Below, piece after piece: positions 32,732-41,697 of a DNA stretch of 64,000 nt (position 1 is its first letter; every line of letters begins with the position of its first letter). The notes under the pieces were generated by a model that was given only the letters and a program-made list of their open reading frames with translations, was not told the DNA's origin and did not search any database. This DNA is from an uncultured Lachnospiraceae bacterium (GTDB taxonomy: Bacteria; Bacillota; Clostridia; Lachnospirales; Lachnospiraceae): NCBI GenBank assembly GCA_910577275.1, contig CAJTMW010000001.1, positions 441,566-505,565 on the forward strand. The letters are read 5' to 3'. The position numbers were made by a program, and so were the translations under genes.

Positions 32732-34075
32732 TCAGTTGCTCTCTCCGGCTTCCCACGCCGCTCCTGCCATGATATAATCTCTTAAATCCTTCAAAAACTG
32801 TTCCCAGGCGTCCTCATTCTCCACATAATACAACGGGCATTTTTTCCCGCCCTCGTCGTAATGCCTTCTCATATCCTCCGGCGCCAGATTATATTCGTTT
32901 AAAAGCCATGCGCTCAGGCGAATCAGCGACTGGTAGGTCGCTTCGGTAAACTCTCCGTTATCCTGAAGATAGCAACATTCTATGGAAACAGAATCATAAT
33001 TTCTTTTCTGCACCGCATAGGCGATTTCTTCCAGCGGAATACACTGTATAATTTCCCCGTCAAAGCCGATAATGAAATGGGCGCTGGCCGAGGTCTCCCC
33101 GGTAATACCCAGATTTTCAAAATAGCTTCTGTTCTGCGCCGCGCTGGTTCCTTTGTTGGCCGTATAATGAACAAAAATATTATTTACCTTCTCGAGCTTC
33201 TCACCGGGACGGGAATACTCGTTTACCGTCAGAAAATCTTCCTCCATTATGGGCTTTTGTGTCTTGTTTGTCTTAATGACTTCCCTCCTGGCAGCCTTTT
33301 CCGTGAGGACAGCGTCTATATTTTTAACCGTCTCCACACCTTCCGGCCCGCCTTTTACCAGCTTTATAAAAACAAAAAGAAGCAGGCTGACCATAGAAAC
33401 CATAAAAACAAGAACCGTGAGCTTTGCCGTAATCTGCTGACGCCGTCTGCGCCTGCGCCTTATTTCTCTTTCCCGCTGCGCCTTTTCCTGCGCGGCTCTT
33501 CTTTCCCTTCCGCTTTCCTGCGCATTTCTTCTATTCCGGGGATTTCCGCTGCTCTGGGGATTTCTGTCACTCCGGGAATTTCTGTCGCTCCGGGGATTTC
33601 TGTCGCTTTGGGAATTTCTGTCGCTCTGGGGATTTCTGTCACTTTGGGAATTTCTGCGCCTTGCCGGCGCCGGATTTTGCTCCCGCCCGGCACCTGTATT
33701 CCTTCTCCTGCCGGCACTCTCCCGCCGACTGTCTTCGCCGTAATCCTCCCTTTGCCGTTCCTTCCCATAGCCCCGGCTGCGCCTGCCATCGCTTCTGTAT
33801 CTTTCCCTTTCCGCCGTTCTGCTTACGTCTATGTTTACAATCGTCTTACCCGGATTTCTGACTGCTGTCCTTGTGACCGGGCTTCCGCCGCCTGATGCCG
33901 CTTTGTTTACGCCTTCGTTTTCATAGATAAATGAATCCCCTTCCGCATCTTCATTTATATCCAGAAATACACTTTTATTCATCTTTCTGTCGGATTTTGA
34001 CGGCTGCGCGGCGCCCGGCATATGTGCCTGCTCCTGTTCGTCAGCCTTTGATATATCTATAAAATCCAGTCCCAT
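32732..34075 (-). CDS. Membrane-anchored N-acetylmuramoyl-L-alanine amidase (PGRP/Amidase_2) with repeat tail
   Basis: 447 residues. The N-terminal 215 residues are charged and include about eight tandem S-D-R-N-P/S-Q/R units (15 bp each, about 145-190) and an Arg-rich stretch; a membrane helix follows (about 217-240). The extracellular domain (about 275-435) has the amidase zinc ligands: VHYTA (His), the HYDEGGKKCP motif (His and Cys), plus SAHFIIG. It should cut the amide bond between muramic acid and the stem peptide. A long cytoplasmic repeat tail on a wall amidase is unusual; the repeat number may vary between strains. Confidence 0.9.
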   Translation of the reverse strand: MGLDFIDISKADEQEQAHMPGAAQPSKSDRKMNKSVFLDINEDAEGDSFIYENEGVNKAASGGGSPVTRTAVRNPGKTIVNIDVSRTAERERYRSDGRRSRGYGKERQREDYGEDSRRESAGRRRNTGAGREQNPAPARRRNSQSDRNPQSDRNSQSDRNPRSDRNSRSDRNPQSSGNPRNRRNAQESGRERRAAQEKAQREREIRRRRRRRQQITAKLTVLVFMVSMVSLLLFVFIKLVKGGPEGVETVKNIDAVLTEKAARREVIKTNKTQKPIMEEDFLTVNEYSRPGEKLEKVNNIFVHYTANKGTSAAQNRSYFENLGITGETSASAHFIIGFDGEIIQCIPLEEIAYAVQKRNYDSVSIECCYLQDNGEFTEATYQSLIRLSAWLLNEYNLAPEDMRRHYDEGGKKCPLYYVENEDAWEQFLKDLRDYIMAGAAWEAGESN

Positions 34076-34171
34076 CCCGCCTCATCCTCTGTAAACAATA
34101 GTATATATCAGTATAGCAAACAGCTTTATAGTTTTTTTTAACTATAAATTAATATTTTATTAAGATTAGGG

Positions 34172-34504
34172 CTAAAAAACAAACTGAACCAGAAGCATAT
34201 AGCAGACCGTTCCCCCCGCTATGGAGAGCAGCATCTGCCTTTTCTTAAGATGCAGGCAGACCACAACGATAATGCTGAGCAGCTCCGGAAGTCCATGGCT
34301 TCCCGAAAACAGGCTGACATTTTTCAGGCTGTAAATTACAAGGAGTCCGAAAACAGCCGGCGGAAGAACCTTTCCCAGATACTGTATGAATCCGGGCGTG
34401 GGTTTTCCTGCCGGAAAAATCAAAAACGGAAGAAATCTCGTCAGCATCGTTCCGAGCACTACCATTGCTATCGTTATTATCTGTTCTGTGAGCGTCATCG
34501 TCAT
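34172..34504 (-). CDS. azlD: Branched-chain amino acid export protein AzlD
   Basis: 110 residues, four hydrophobic helices; RFLPFLIFPAGKPTPGFIQYLGKVLPPAVFGLL matches AzlD. It forms a two-component exporter with AzlC, whose stop it overlaps by 4 nt (ATGA type). Confidence 0.92.
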   Translation of the reverse strand: MTMTLTEQIITIAMVVLGTMLTRFLPFLIFPAGKPTPGFIQYLGKVLPPAVFGLLVIYSLKNVSLFSGSHGLPELLSIIVVVCLHLKKRQMLLSIAGGTVCYMLLVQFVF

Positions 34505-35214
34505 TTTCCCTCCGCCTCCTTCCTTTCCCGGGTTCCCTTAAGCAATATCAGCACTCCGAGAATCGCAAGCATGGCCGGAATGATGAAATTCTCCGCGCCA
34601 AAGGCAATGAGGCACAGCAGCGAAATCCCAAGCCCTGTCAGCGTACTTATGTGATTTTTTTCCTTAAGCCACTGTTCCATAAAAATAACGACAAACATGG
34701 CCGTCATCACAAACTCAATCCCTTCCGTATTAAAATGAATCAGGGAACCGAAAATACCTCCCAGCGTCGCTCCGAAAAACCAGTAAGAGTGATTCAGAAG
34801 CGTCACGAAAAACATAAACCATCCCCTGTCAATCCCTTCGGGAATGTCCGCCGTATAATTGATGGAAAAGCTTTCGTCACACATGCCGAAAATCAGATAA
34901 ATATCCTTCAGACCGTTTCCGCGGTACTTGTCCAGCATGGAAATTCCGTAAAACAGATGCCTTGCGTTAATCATGACCGTCATTGCCAGCGCCTGTAAGG
35001 GACTGAAAGCCCCAAGCAGCATATTCACAGCCACGAATTCCACGGAACCGGCAAAAACAGTCAGGCTCATAATCATGGGATACCAGAAGCGAAAGCCTGA
35101 TACGTTCATGTAAATCCCGTATGTCATCCCCAGGAAACAGAAGCCTGCAAAAATCGGGATTGTATGGGGAAACGCCGCCTTAAAGGCATTTTGAATTTTT
35201 TTATCTCTGGTCAT
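34501..35214 (-). CDS. azlC: Branched-chain amino acid export permease AzlC
   Basis: 237 residues, about seven membrane helices, AzlC hallmarks FKAAFPHTIPIFAGFCFLGMTYG, AGSVEFVAVNMLLGAFSPLQALAMT and NARHLFYGISM. Exports branched-chain amino acids or analogues. No Lrp regulator is nearby. Confidence 0.93.
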   Translation of the reverse strand: MTRDKKIQNAFKAAFPHTIPIFAGFCFLGMTYGIYMNVSGFRFWYPMIMSLTVFAGSVEFVAVNMLLGAFSPLQALAMTVMINARHLFYGISMLDKYRGNGLKDIYLIFGMCDESFSINYTADIPEGIDRGWFMFFVTLLNHSYWFFGATLGGIFGSLIHFNTEGIEFVMTAMFVVIFMEQWLKEKNHISTLTGLGISLLCLIAFGAENFIIPAMLAILGVLILLKGTRERKEAEGK

Positions 35215-35246
35215 TGTCCTTCCTCCTGCGCGAAAATTATTTTCCT

Positions 35247-36452
35247 TTAATCCCCGCCGGCTTTAAAATTATATATCGGTTTTATAATGTGAAGAATATC
35301 GACAGTATCGCCGATATTATCTACAATGGCGTCTATCCCCTTATACGCCATCGGGCACTCGTCCAATGTGTCCTTATTGACCGACGTTGTATAAATACCC
35401 TGCATCTGATTCTTAAATTCCGACACTGTAAACGATTCCTTTGCCGCCGAGCGGCTCATCAGCCTCCCTGCCCCATGAGGCGCCGAGCTGTTCCAGTCAT
35501 CATTTCCTTTTCCTGTACAAATAAGAGAACCGTCCCTCATATTAATGGGAATCAGCAGCTTCTCTCCCTCCCTGGCAGATACGGCCCCTTTTCGCAAAAT
35601 CATGGCTTCCGTGTCGATATAATTATGGATTGTTGTAAACTGCTCCTCCACGTGAAGCTTCATCCCTTTGATAATCTCATCCATCATCGCCTGTCTGTTT
35701 AATTCGGCATATCTTTGGACGATTTTCATGTCATGAATATATTGCTCAAACAGCTCCCCGGACACATATGCCAGCTGTCTGGGGATGTTGGTTCTTTTGG
35801 TGTTTTTCAGCGCGGCAATGCTTTTTTGAATGTCGCGTTCCTTTCCCTGTGCCTTTAAATCCGCAATCAAAGCATCAATATCCTGTTTTGTGGAGCCGTT
35901 TAATGACTTATACCCTTCCTCCTGATAATAATTTGCCACTTCCAGCCCCAAGTGACGGCTGCCGGAATGAACGACAACATAAATATTTCCCTCATCATCC
36001 TTATCCGCTTCTATAAAATGATTCCCGCCGCCCAATGTTCCAAGGCTTTTTTCCGCCCTTCTCGGGTCTATGTGCTTATAGCAAAATAAATCTTCCAGGT
36101 TGATTTCATCAAAATACCTGTGGGTTTTCTCCCGCACGTTAAAACCGGAGGGTATCTTCTCATAAATCAGCTTATCCAGCTTCTGCAGTTCTGTGTGCTT
36201 TTCCTTTATTCTGATGGTCTCCATGCCGCACCCGATGTCCACCCCTACCAGATTCGGGACAATCTTATCTGTAATCGTCATTGTGGTTCCTATTGTGCAG
36301 CCGGCTCCCGCGTGGATATCGGGCATCAGCCTTATCCTGCTTCCCGATACAAATTCCTGATTAAGCAAAAGAAGCACCTGCGAGATAGATGCTTCGTCTA
36401 CAACATCGGTAAAAATTTTTGCTTCGTTATATTTTCCTTTTAACTCTATCAT
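35247..36452 (-). CDS. rtcB: RtcB-family RNA ligase
   Basis: 401 residues. Manganese and GMP-site motifs: GVDIGCGMETIRI (Cys/Asp), GGGNHFIEAD (His), VVHSGSRHLG (His) and the guanylated His in NSSAPHGAGRLMSRS. RtcB joins 2',3'-cyclic phosphate and 5'-OH RNA ends in RNA repair. It is shorter than E. coli RtcB, as in the compact Firmicutes type. No rtcA or rtcR neighbour; the tRNA-Glu gene is nearby but on the other strand. Confidence 0.92.
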   Translation of the reverse strand: MIELKGKYNEAKIFTDVVDEASISQVLLLLNQEFVSGSRIRLMPDIHAGAGCTIGTTMTITDKIVPNLVGVDIGCGMETIRIKEKHTELQKLDKLIYEKIPSGFNVREKTHRYFDEINLEDLFCYKHIDPRRAEKSLGTLGGGNHFIEADKDDEGNIYVVVHSGSRHLGLEVANYYQEEGYKSLNGSTKQDIDALIADLKAQGKERDIQKSIAALKNTKRTNIPRQLAYVSGELFEQYIHDMKIVQRYAELNRQAMMDEIIKGMKLHVEEQFTTIHNYIDTEAMILRKGAVSAREGEKLLIPINMRDGSLICTGKGNDDWNSSAPHGAGRLMSRSAAKESFTVSEFKNQMQGIYTTSVNKDTLDECPMAYKGIDAIVDNIGDTVDILHIIKPIYNFKAGGD

Positions 36453-36634
36453 AAGACCTCCGGTTAAATTTTACGTTCGTGTATATCTTACATAAAATAC
36501 TTGCATTTTTCCAGACAAAACTGGTGTTCCTGCCGGTCAAAAAGGAATTGCCTTCGCGGTGCGTATGTTTTCTCCTGTCGGATAAGTCTCTTGGAGAAAA
36601 ATGTAAAAAAATTTCAAATTTATATAAAAAACAC

Positions 36635-36663
36635 TTGCATTATTTCCCCGGTTGTATTAGAAT
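36635..36663 (+). promoter_or_regulatory. Promoter of the tRNA-Glu gene
   Basis: TTGCAT (36635-36640), 17 nt, TAGAAT (36658-36663). The promoter is flanked by inverted repeats CACTTGC (36632-36638)/GCAAGTG (36666-36672), which may be chance or a control site. Confidence 0.55.
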
Positions 36664-36691
36664 AAGCAAGTGTGATGCACATGAACTGAAT

Positions 36692-36763
36692 GGCTCGTTG
36701 GTCAAGCGGTTAAGACGCCGCCCTCTCACGGCGGAAACAGGGGTTCGATTCCCCTACGAGCTG
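36692..36763 (+). tRNA. tRNA-Glu (anticodon CTC)
   Basis: 72 nt. Acceptor GGCTCGT pairs with ACGAGCT (a G-U at position 1), the anticodon stem CCGCC/GGCGG holds loop CTCTCAC with anticodon CTC, and the T-arm AGGGGTTCGATTCCCCT is perfect. Discriminator G73; CCA is not encoded. Confidence 0.97.
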
Positions 36764-36792
36764 TTGACTGTTTATACAGCCCAACCCTGAAG

Positions 36793-36838
36793 AATGCTGG
36801 AAACCTTTATTTTAAGCGGTTTGTAGCATTTTTTATTT
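36793..36838 (+). terminator. Terminator of tRNA-Glu
   Basis: AATGCT/AGCATT arms with an inner AAACC/GGTTT pairing, ending in TTTTTTA. It begins 30 nt after the tRNA. Confidence 0.7.
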
Positions 36839-36914
36839 TGTCTGGAAAAGGATTTTTATGGGCTGAAAATTTTGAGGGAACCTCTGAGGGTACAACACAG
36901 ATAATATTTTTATT

Positions 36915-37017
36915 CAAAGTCAAAGTCCCCGTAGCAGAGCTGCGGGGGCTTGACCCTCGCGGCATTCGTCAAATGGATGCTCAGCATCCGCTTGACTCAT
37001 TGCTCGCGGGAATAAAA
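36915..37017 (+). repeat. Dispersed repeat family II, copy 2
   Basis: CAAAGTCCCCGTAGCAGAGC, hairpin arms around CCCCG...CGGGG, AAATGGATGC/GCATCCGCTT, and an end TGCTCGCGGGAATAAAA shared with 16576-16666. The 36764-37074 stretch holds only the tRNA terminator and this repeat. Confidence 0.65.
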
Positions 37018-37074
37018 AGTGCAAGGCCCTTGATAATTCAACAGACTTTGCACTTCTCATTTAGTGGTTACCGT

Positions 37075-37257
37075 TTAGTTTTGATTCGTTCCTGTAAGTG
37101 GTGGTTTTTGATAAAGCTTCCGCTCAATACATTTCTTTTCAAATGCAAGCTGTTGTTTTATTTTTTCATAACCGCCCTCGTTATCTGCCATTTCCAATCT
37201 TTCTAATAAATCCAGTTTATCTAAAAGATTAACATTTAACTCTTTTTCACTTGGCAT
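37075..37257 (-). CDS. Small hypothetical protein
   Basis: 60 residues from MPSEKELNVNLLDKLDLLER (ATG 37255-37257), with AGGTG 7 nt upstream; frames further upstream lack a site. Mostly helical, charged, soluble, with KIKQQLAFEKKCIERK near the end. No family recognised. Confidence 0.5.
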   Translation of the reverse strand: MPSEKELNVNLLDKLDLLERLEMADNEGGYEKIKQQLAFEKKCIERKLYQKPPLTGTNQN

Positions 37258-37357
37258 ACAATCACCTGCTTTCATATTATGGCTTGTATTGATTGTTACG
37301 ATTTTATTATAGCGGTTTTGCAGGAAAGTGTAAAGCCTGTGTATAAATCCGTTGGGC

Positions 37358-38266
37358 TCATTTTCTCTCATTCACAGCCTTTTTCAATTCTTCCAAAGCT
37401 TCCTCAAACCGCTTTGATTTCATAGTGGGGTTTCCCTTAATCAGATTTCTCTGGTAGAAATCCTTTAATCTCCTGAACCGCATGCGCTCTTCTTTTTCTA
37501 TGCTGTATTTGTTACGCAGCTCCATAATTTCTTCGCGCACATCATCCACAAATTCCGAAGGATTGATTTTAAGACGCTCTCTCAGCGAATTGAATTTCGC
37601 TTCGATGCTGTCCATTAGTTCTTCCGCTTTCAGGCTGTTTTCCTGTCTGCGGGACTCGATTTCATCACTGGCAACAGCAATAATGACATCCAGCCTCTTT
37701 TGTATCCGCTCCATCTCCTCTTTGGCCTTTTCCAGTCCCATAAGCACATCCCGCAGGTCCATGGCCGCCTTGAAGGAAAGGGTGAAATCAACCACAATGT
37801 AAAAGCTTGTCGCCACCGTAAGCGCCGTGACTGCCGCCGGAGGGAGAATAAAGATAATACGCTCGACGCCTTTATGCAGAAATTCCGTCATTAAAATGGT
37901 CAAAAATCCCCACGCCACCGTGGACGAAAGGCAGATATGGCCCTTGTAATTAAATTTCTGATTGGAATAATCCCAGTACCGCACCTTAAACAGGGCTTCC
38001 ATCAGTTCTCCCGTCACCAGCTCAAGGGCAGTTGCGCCGATACAACCCGCTATATAGGTAAGAAAAATGTTATCCTGAAAAGGCATGGAAACCACAAGCA
38101 TCATGATTGCCCCGCTTCCGTAAATCGGCAAAAAGGGCCCCCGCATAAATCCTCTGTTTACAAATTTTCTGCTTTTCAGAGAGACAAATGTGGATTCAAA
38201 TATCCAGCCAAAAAAACAATATAAATAAAAGAAAAACAGCCACTCTATAATTGAATACTGATACAT
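37358..38266 (-). CDS. CmpB-like (ABC_trans_CmpB) membrane protein with coiled-coil C-terminus
   Basis: 302 residues. The first 160 residues hold five or so membrane helices and the family segment FFGWIFESTFVSLKSRKFVNRGFMRGPFLPIYG, with ELVTGELMEALFKVRYWDYSNQKFN. This belongs to the CmpB-like putative permease family of Firmicutes, whose function is not established. Residues 175-300 are a long Glu/Lys/Arg coiled coil, probably cytoplasmic. Confidence 0.85.
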   Translation of the reverse strand: MYQYSIIEWLFFFYLYCFFGWIFESTFVSLKSRKFVNRGFMRGPFLPIYGSGAIMMLVVSMPFQDNIFLTYIAGCIGATALELVTGELMEALFKVRYWDYSNQKFNYKGHICLSSTVAWGFLTILMTEFLHKGVERIIFILPPAAVTALTVATSFYIVVDFTLSFKAAMDLRDVLMGLEKAKEEMERIQKRLDVIIAVASDEIESRRQENSLKAEELMDSIEAKFNSLRERLKINPSEFVDDVREEIMELRNKYSIEKEERMRFRRLKDFYQRNLIKGNPTMKSKRFEEALEELKKAVNERK

Positions 38267-38298
38267 TGTGATTTCCTCTTTCCGGCTTTGCAGTTACC

Positions 38299-39228
38299 TT
38301 ATACAAAATTGATAACCGGCTCTTTGGGCGCTCTGGTCTTTTCTATGGTAAGTGCGTTCAGAATCGGCCCTTCGCCGCCGTAATCCTCAAAATACTCTTT
38401 TGTCACCCTGGCGGTCACCTTTACCCACTGTTTTTCCGCAAGCTCGCCGCATTTGTCATATTTACAGGCAAAGCCCAGAAACGCCATATCATCTGCGCAG
38501 CAGGTCATCGCCATACGTCCCGGCACAAAATACCCTTTTGGGAAATCCTCCGGCTTCAAAACCATAGCTGTAAACCGGATGGTTTTTCCGATATAGCGCT
38601 CCAGATTGTCAAGGCTGTCCAGATACCATATTCCATAGCCTTCATTGTCAAGCTCTATAATGTCCGCGTCCAGACTGTAGGGAAGGTCGTCCTCAAATAT
38701 CTGGTTGATTTCTCCCTCCGCGTCCTCAAAAATAATATCCGCCTGCTGATTAATCGCTTTGACATTCCTCTTATAGAGGCTTAAGTCCTCCACATTATCA
38801 CAGCGGTTAAAAATAATCATTTCCGATTTGCGCAGCATTTCCGCCAAAAGAGATTTCATGTTTGTGAAATACATGGGGAAGGTGGACGCATCTATGGTGG
38901 TAATCTGCTGTTCAATTCCCCAGCGCGGTGGAAGCTTCATATTTTTAAAGTTCCACATGCCGTTATATTCAATGATAATGCGTTCGGGCTTATGCTTTTT
39001 TTCCAGCTCCGTCAAATAAGCCGGAGTGAAATCCTCCTCGTCTTCAATGAAAACAATCTCTGTCCGGCTCTTTTTCAAAAGCGCCTCCTCGTATTCGTTT
39101 TCTCCCTCTTCACAGACAATGAGAAGCGTCTTTCCTCTCACCTGAAAATACGGCTGTGCCAGTGTAAAAGAAATAAACTCCGTCTTTCCGCTTTCCAGAA
39201 ATCCGTTGATAACGTATACCGGCTTCAT
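38299..39228 (-). CDS. CobW-like P-loop GTPase fused to a DUF1980/YcgQ-like domain
   Basis: 309 residues from MKPVYVINGF (ATG 39226-39228), after AAGGGAT. N-terminal CobW-type P-loop GFLESGKT and RIIIEYNGMW; the CxCC metal motif of CobW/COG0523 proteins is absent. The C-terminal 100 residues (IGKTIRFTAMVLKPEDF, FVPGRMAMTCCADDMAFLG, WVKVTARV) resemble the soluble domain of YcgQ/TIGR03943 proteins, which accompany zinc-related YcgR permeases; it carries TCC and CKYDKC cysteines. A GTPase fused to this domain is unusual and fits metal delivery (inference). The partner His-rich CobW gene is 16 nt upstream. Confidence 0.82.
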   Translation of the reverse strand: MKPVYVINGFLESGKTEFISFTLAQPYFQVRGKTLLIVCEEGENEYEEALLKKSRTEIVFIEDEEDFTPAYLTELEKKHKPERIIIEYNGMWNFKNMKLPPRWGIEQQITTIDASTFPMYFTNMKSLLAEMLRKSEMIIFNRCDNVEDLSLYKRNVKAINQQADIIFEDAEGEINQIFEDDLPYSLDADIIELDNEGYGIWYLDSLDNLERYIGKTIRFTAMVLKPEDFPKGYFVPGRMAMTCCADDMAFLGFACKYDKCGELAEKQWVKVTARVTKEYFEDYGGEGPILNALTIEKTRAPKEPVINFV

Positions 39229-39244
39229 GCTATCCCTTCTTTCC

Positions 39245-40348
39245 CTATTCCGCGTCAAACAATTTCTTAAGCGCTTCTTCGTGAAGTCCTGAGCCAATCA
39301 CACAGAATTTTCCTGTCACATCTGGCTTGCCGGTGCGCACATTGCTCTCTCCCGGCACATAGTCAAAGTAAATCCAGCCGCCGTCCTTTTCGGGAATCAT
39401 CCCCTTTGCGCGAAGCACATAACCGTATTTACCTTCGTTTTCAAGCTCCTCCAGAATATGCTCAATTTCATCCTTACCGTAGGCTTTCGGCGTTTCCATC
39501 CCCCAGCTGGTGAATACCTCGTCCGCATGGTGGTCATGGTCATGATGGTGGCCGCAGCCGCATTCCCCGTCATGGTGATGGCCGTGCCCCTCATGCTCAT
39601 GGCCGGCATGTTCTTCCTCTCCATGATGGTGGTGGCCGCAGCAATCTCCATCTTCATGATGATGGCCGTGCTCATGATGGTGATGGTGTTCATGCTCCTC
39701 TTCCCGATTCCTGTGCGCCAGAATCTCCGCCATCATTTCCGCTTCCAAATCCTTCGCGCCCTCTATGGTCGCCAGGATATCCTTTCCGTCCAGTTCCTCC
39801 CAGGGGGTGGTAATTATGGTTGCCTTCTCATTGTGCTCTCTGATAAGCTCCACGCATTTGTTCAGCTTTTCCGCCGGAATATTGCCGGTACGGCTCAAAA
39901 TAATCGTTCCTGCATGGGCAATCTGATTGATGAAAAACTCTCCGAAATTTTTGATATACATTTTGCATTTGGCGGCGTCCACCACGGCAACCGCGCTGTT
40001 AAGCGCCACTTCTTTGGTGTCAATCACGTCCTGAACCGCTTTCATCACGTCGGAAAGCTTGCCCACTCCCGAAGGCTCAATCAGGATTCTCTCCGGCTCG
40101 TAGGTATGCATAACTTCCTTCAGGGAAGTTCCGAAATCCCCTACCAGCGAACAGCAGATACAGCCTGAATTCATTTCCTTAATCTCAATACCGGCCTCCT
40201 TCAGAAAGCCGCCGTCAATGCCGATTTCACCGAACTCGTTTTCAATCAGAACTACCTTCGTATCTCCAAGAGCTTCCGCCAGAAGCTTTTTAATCAGCGT
40301 CGTCTTGCCGGCCCCCAAAAAGCCTGACACGATATCAATTTTTGTCAT
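39245..40348 (-). CDS. CobW/COG0523 GTPase metallochaperone with His-rich loop
   Basis: 367 residues. P-loop GFLGAGKTTLIKKLL, the metal-binding CxCC in NSGCICCSLVGDF, Walker B LIEPSGVG, and SRTG for the nucleotide base. A long His/Glu/Gly insert (about 216-275, HHHHHEHGHHHEDGDCCGHH and similar) is followed by the CobW C-terminal domain. COG0523 proteins load zinc, cobalt or nickel into client proteins; the His loop favours zinc or nickel binding. It is upstream of the CobW/DUF1980 fusion and probably cotranscribed. The metal is not proven by sequence. Confidence 0.93.
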   Translation of the reverse strand: MTKIDIVSGFLGAGKTTLIKKLLAEALGDTKVVLIENEFGEIGIDGGFLKEAGIEIKEMNSGCICCSLVGDFGTSLKEVMHTYEPERILIEPSGVGKLSDVMKAVQDVIDTKEVALNSAVAVVDAAKCKMYIKNFGEFFINQIAHAGTIILSRTGNIPAEKLNKCVELIREHNEKATIITTPWEELDGKDILATIEGAKDLEAEMMAEILAHRNREEEHEHHHHHEHGHHHEDGDCCGHHHHGEEEHAGHEHEGHGHHHDGECGCGHHHDHDHHADEVFTSWGMETPKAYGKDEIEHILEELENEGKYGYVLRAKGMIPEKDGGWIYFDYVPGESNVRTGKPDVTGKFCVIGSGLHEEALKKLFDAE

Positions 40349-40452
40349 TTCTATTCCTTCTTTCTTTCAATACATGCCTCATTTATAACTTCGCATATAT
40401 TATAATGACTAAAATTCAATAAGTCAAATACCGGATTTTTTCCGCCCGCAAG

Positions 40453-41616
40453 TCAATCCTGCAGATTTTCCTGATAATAACCGGCTTCCGCCAGCATGCA
40501 CAGTCCTGCGAACGCGGCGATTATCAGCTCCCTGTAGGCCATAAACGCATGTTCGTAGGAATGATTTTTCGCAATCATATACCACGCCAGCGGATAAAGA
40601 CAGACCATGGCATAAGGTATCAGCATACAAAATCTGCTTCCGGTTAAGGGACGGGCCCGGAATATCCGAACCGCCAGATATACTGCCGCTGCCCCCATAA
40701 GCAGCATTATCGGCCATCTCAGGTACACATACATATTTTTCAAAAGCACATGAAACACCGTCAGATGCACATTATCTGATGATAAATCCGAACCTCTGTA
40801 TTGAATGGATTCTATGGCAACCTTCAGCGCGCCGCTTTCAGGAGCCAGAATACTGCCCAGAATCCATTTTCCCGCCCACATACCTGCATATCCGACACAC
40901 CATTCCATGCTGCACAATATGGTATAACAAATTCTTTCTGCCGGTCCGTATTCATCAAGATAGGCCAGAAATATCACCAGCGGCACTCCCAGGCTCACAA
41001 AAGGGTAGGTAAGAAAATCAAAATAGCTGGTTGCCATTCCTGAGAGCAGAAATAATAAGTACATCCGCTCGTCTCTGATTCGTTCTCTTTTCCATACCAC
41101 CAAAGCCGATGCCGTCAACGCAATATAAAAGACGTCGCATAATTGCAGGCAAAGTGCCGCCGTTATCGGCATCATGGATAAAACGGCCGTCAAAAAAGGG
41201 AGAATCACGTATTTTTTCCCTGTCTTATACAGCCCCACTATTATCAAAGCGGTAAGCAGCGTCTGCAAAATAATATTGATAACCAGAATATCGCCATAAT
41301 CAAAAATCAGCAACAAAGGCTTCAAAACCGTCAGATAACCGCCCCAATAATGGGTATATCCCTGATAGCGGAATCCTTCCTCGCCATCCAGATACCTTTC
41401 CAGATTTTCCGGCTGTTCATAGCCCCGCCAGTAATTCACCTGATAATTATAGACCGCCTTTTCCAGAACCGGCGCGTTAACCGGGCAGATTGCCTGACTT
41501 AGTATAATACTGTCTGTAAAGTTATCCACTGTCGTGCTGTCATATCCCGTAACTACCTGTGCGCAGGCGCCCACCGCATCTCTGGAATTATATACATTCC
41601 GATGCATTCTATCCAC
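40453..41616 (-). CDS. Polytopic membrane protein, possible GT-C-type glycosyltransferase (N-terminus out of frame)
   Basis: 387 residues from a GTG at 41614-41616, with about nine membrane helices after an N-terminal extracellular-looking loop (HRNVYNSRDAVGACAQVV). The layout resembles GT-C membrane transferases but no family motif is certain. This GTG has no good ribosome-binding site. In the same frame the ORF stays open upstream through a hydrophobic helix (TVLVLLTGICAGFAALCLV) to the G8 tract at 41690-41697; an ATG at 41732-41734 with GGAGGG reads into the tract but reaches TAA. Losing one G would fuse both into a 426-residue protein. See the repeat entry. Confidence 0.65.
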   Translation of the reverse strand: MDRMHRNVYNSRDAVGACAQVVTGYDSTTVDNFTDSIILSQAICPVNAPVLEKAVYNYQVNYWRGYEQPENLERYLDGEEGFRYQGYTHYWGGYLTVLKPLLLIFDYGDILVINIILQTLLTALIIVGLYKTGKKYVILPFLTAVLSMMPITAALCLQLCDVFYIALTASALVVWKRERIRDERMYLLFLLSGMATSYFDFLTYPFVSLGVPLVIFLAYLDEYGPAERICYTILCSMEWCVGYAGMWAGKWILGSILAPESGALKVAIESIQYRGSDLSSDNVHLTVFHVLLKNMYVYLRWPIMLLMGAAAVYLAVRIFRARPLTGSRFCMLIPYAMVCLYPLAWYMIAKNHSYEHAFMAYRELIIAAFAGLCMLAEAGYYQENLQD

Positions 41617-41689
41617 CGGCAGCAGATGAACCAGACACAGCGCCGCAAATCCGGCGCAGATTCCTGTAAGGAGGACTAAAACAGTTTTA

Positions 41690-41697
41690 CCCCCCCC
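41690..41697. repeat. Homopolymer G8 (minus strand) that breaks a gene frame
   Basis: Eight C on the plus strand. Translation from ATG 41734 gives 15 codons and ends at TAA directly after the tract. Seven G would continue into the downstream membrane-protein frame with no stop. This is consistent with slipped-strand phase variation, a fixed frameshift or a sequencing error. Confidence 0.8.

Noticed and set aside
33500..33670. Regular spaced repeats that look CRISPR-like at first sight
   Set aside because: They are 15-bp in-frame tandem repeats inside a protein-coding frame, with no spacers and no cas genes.
33077..33895. Plus-strand open frame opposite the PGRP amidase
   Set aside because: A shadow frame of the Arg/Asp repeat region, with a GISVALGISV-type pattern produced by the same tandem repeats.
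36763..37074. Possible integration site or integrase remnant after the tRNA-Glu gene
   Set aside because: No integrase, excisionase or tRNA 3' duplication is visible; the stretch holds a terminator and a dispersed repeat.
39397..39693. Minus-strand frame inside the His-rich CobW gene
   Set aside because: A different reading of the His-codon repeat (ATG/ACC-rich); it has no ribosome-binding site.
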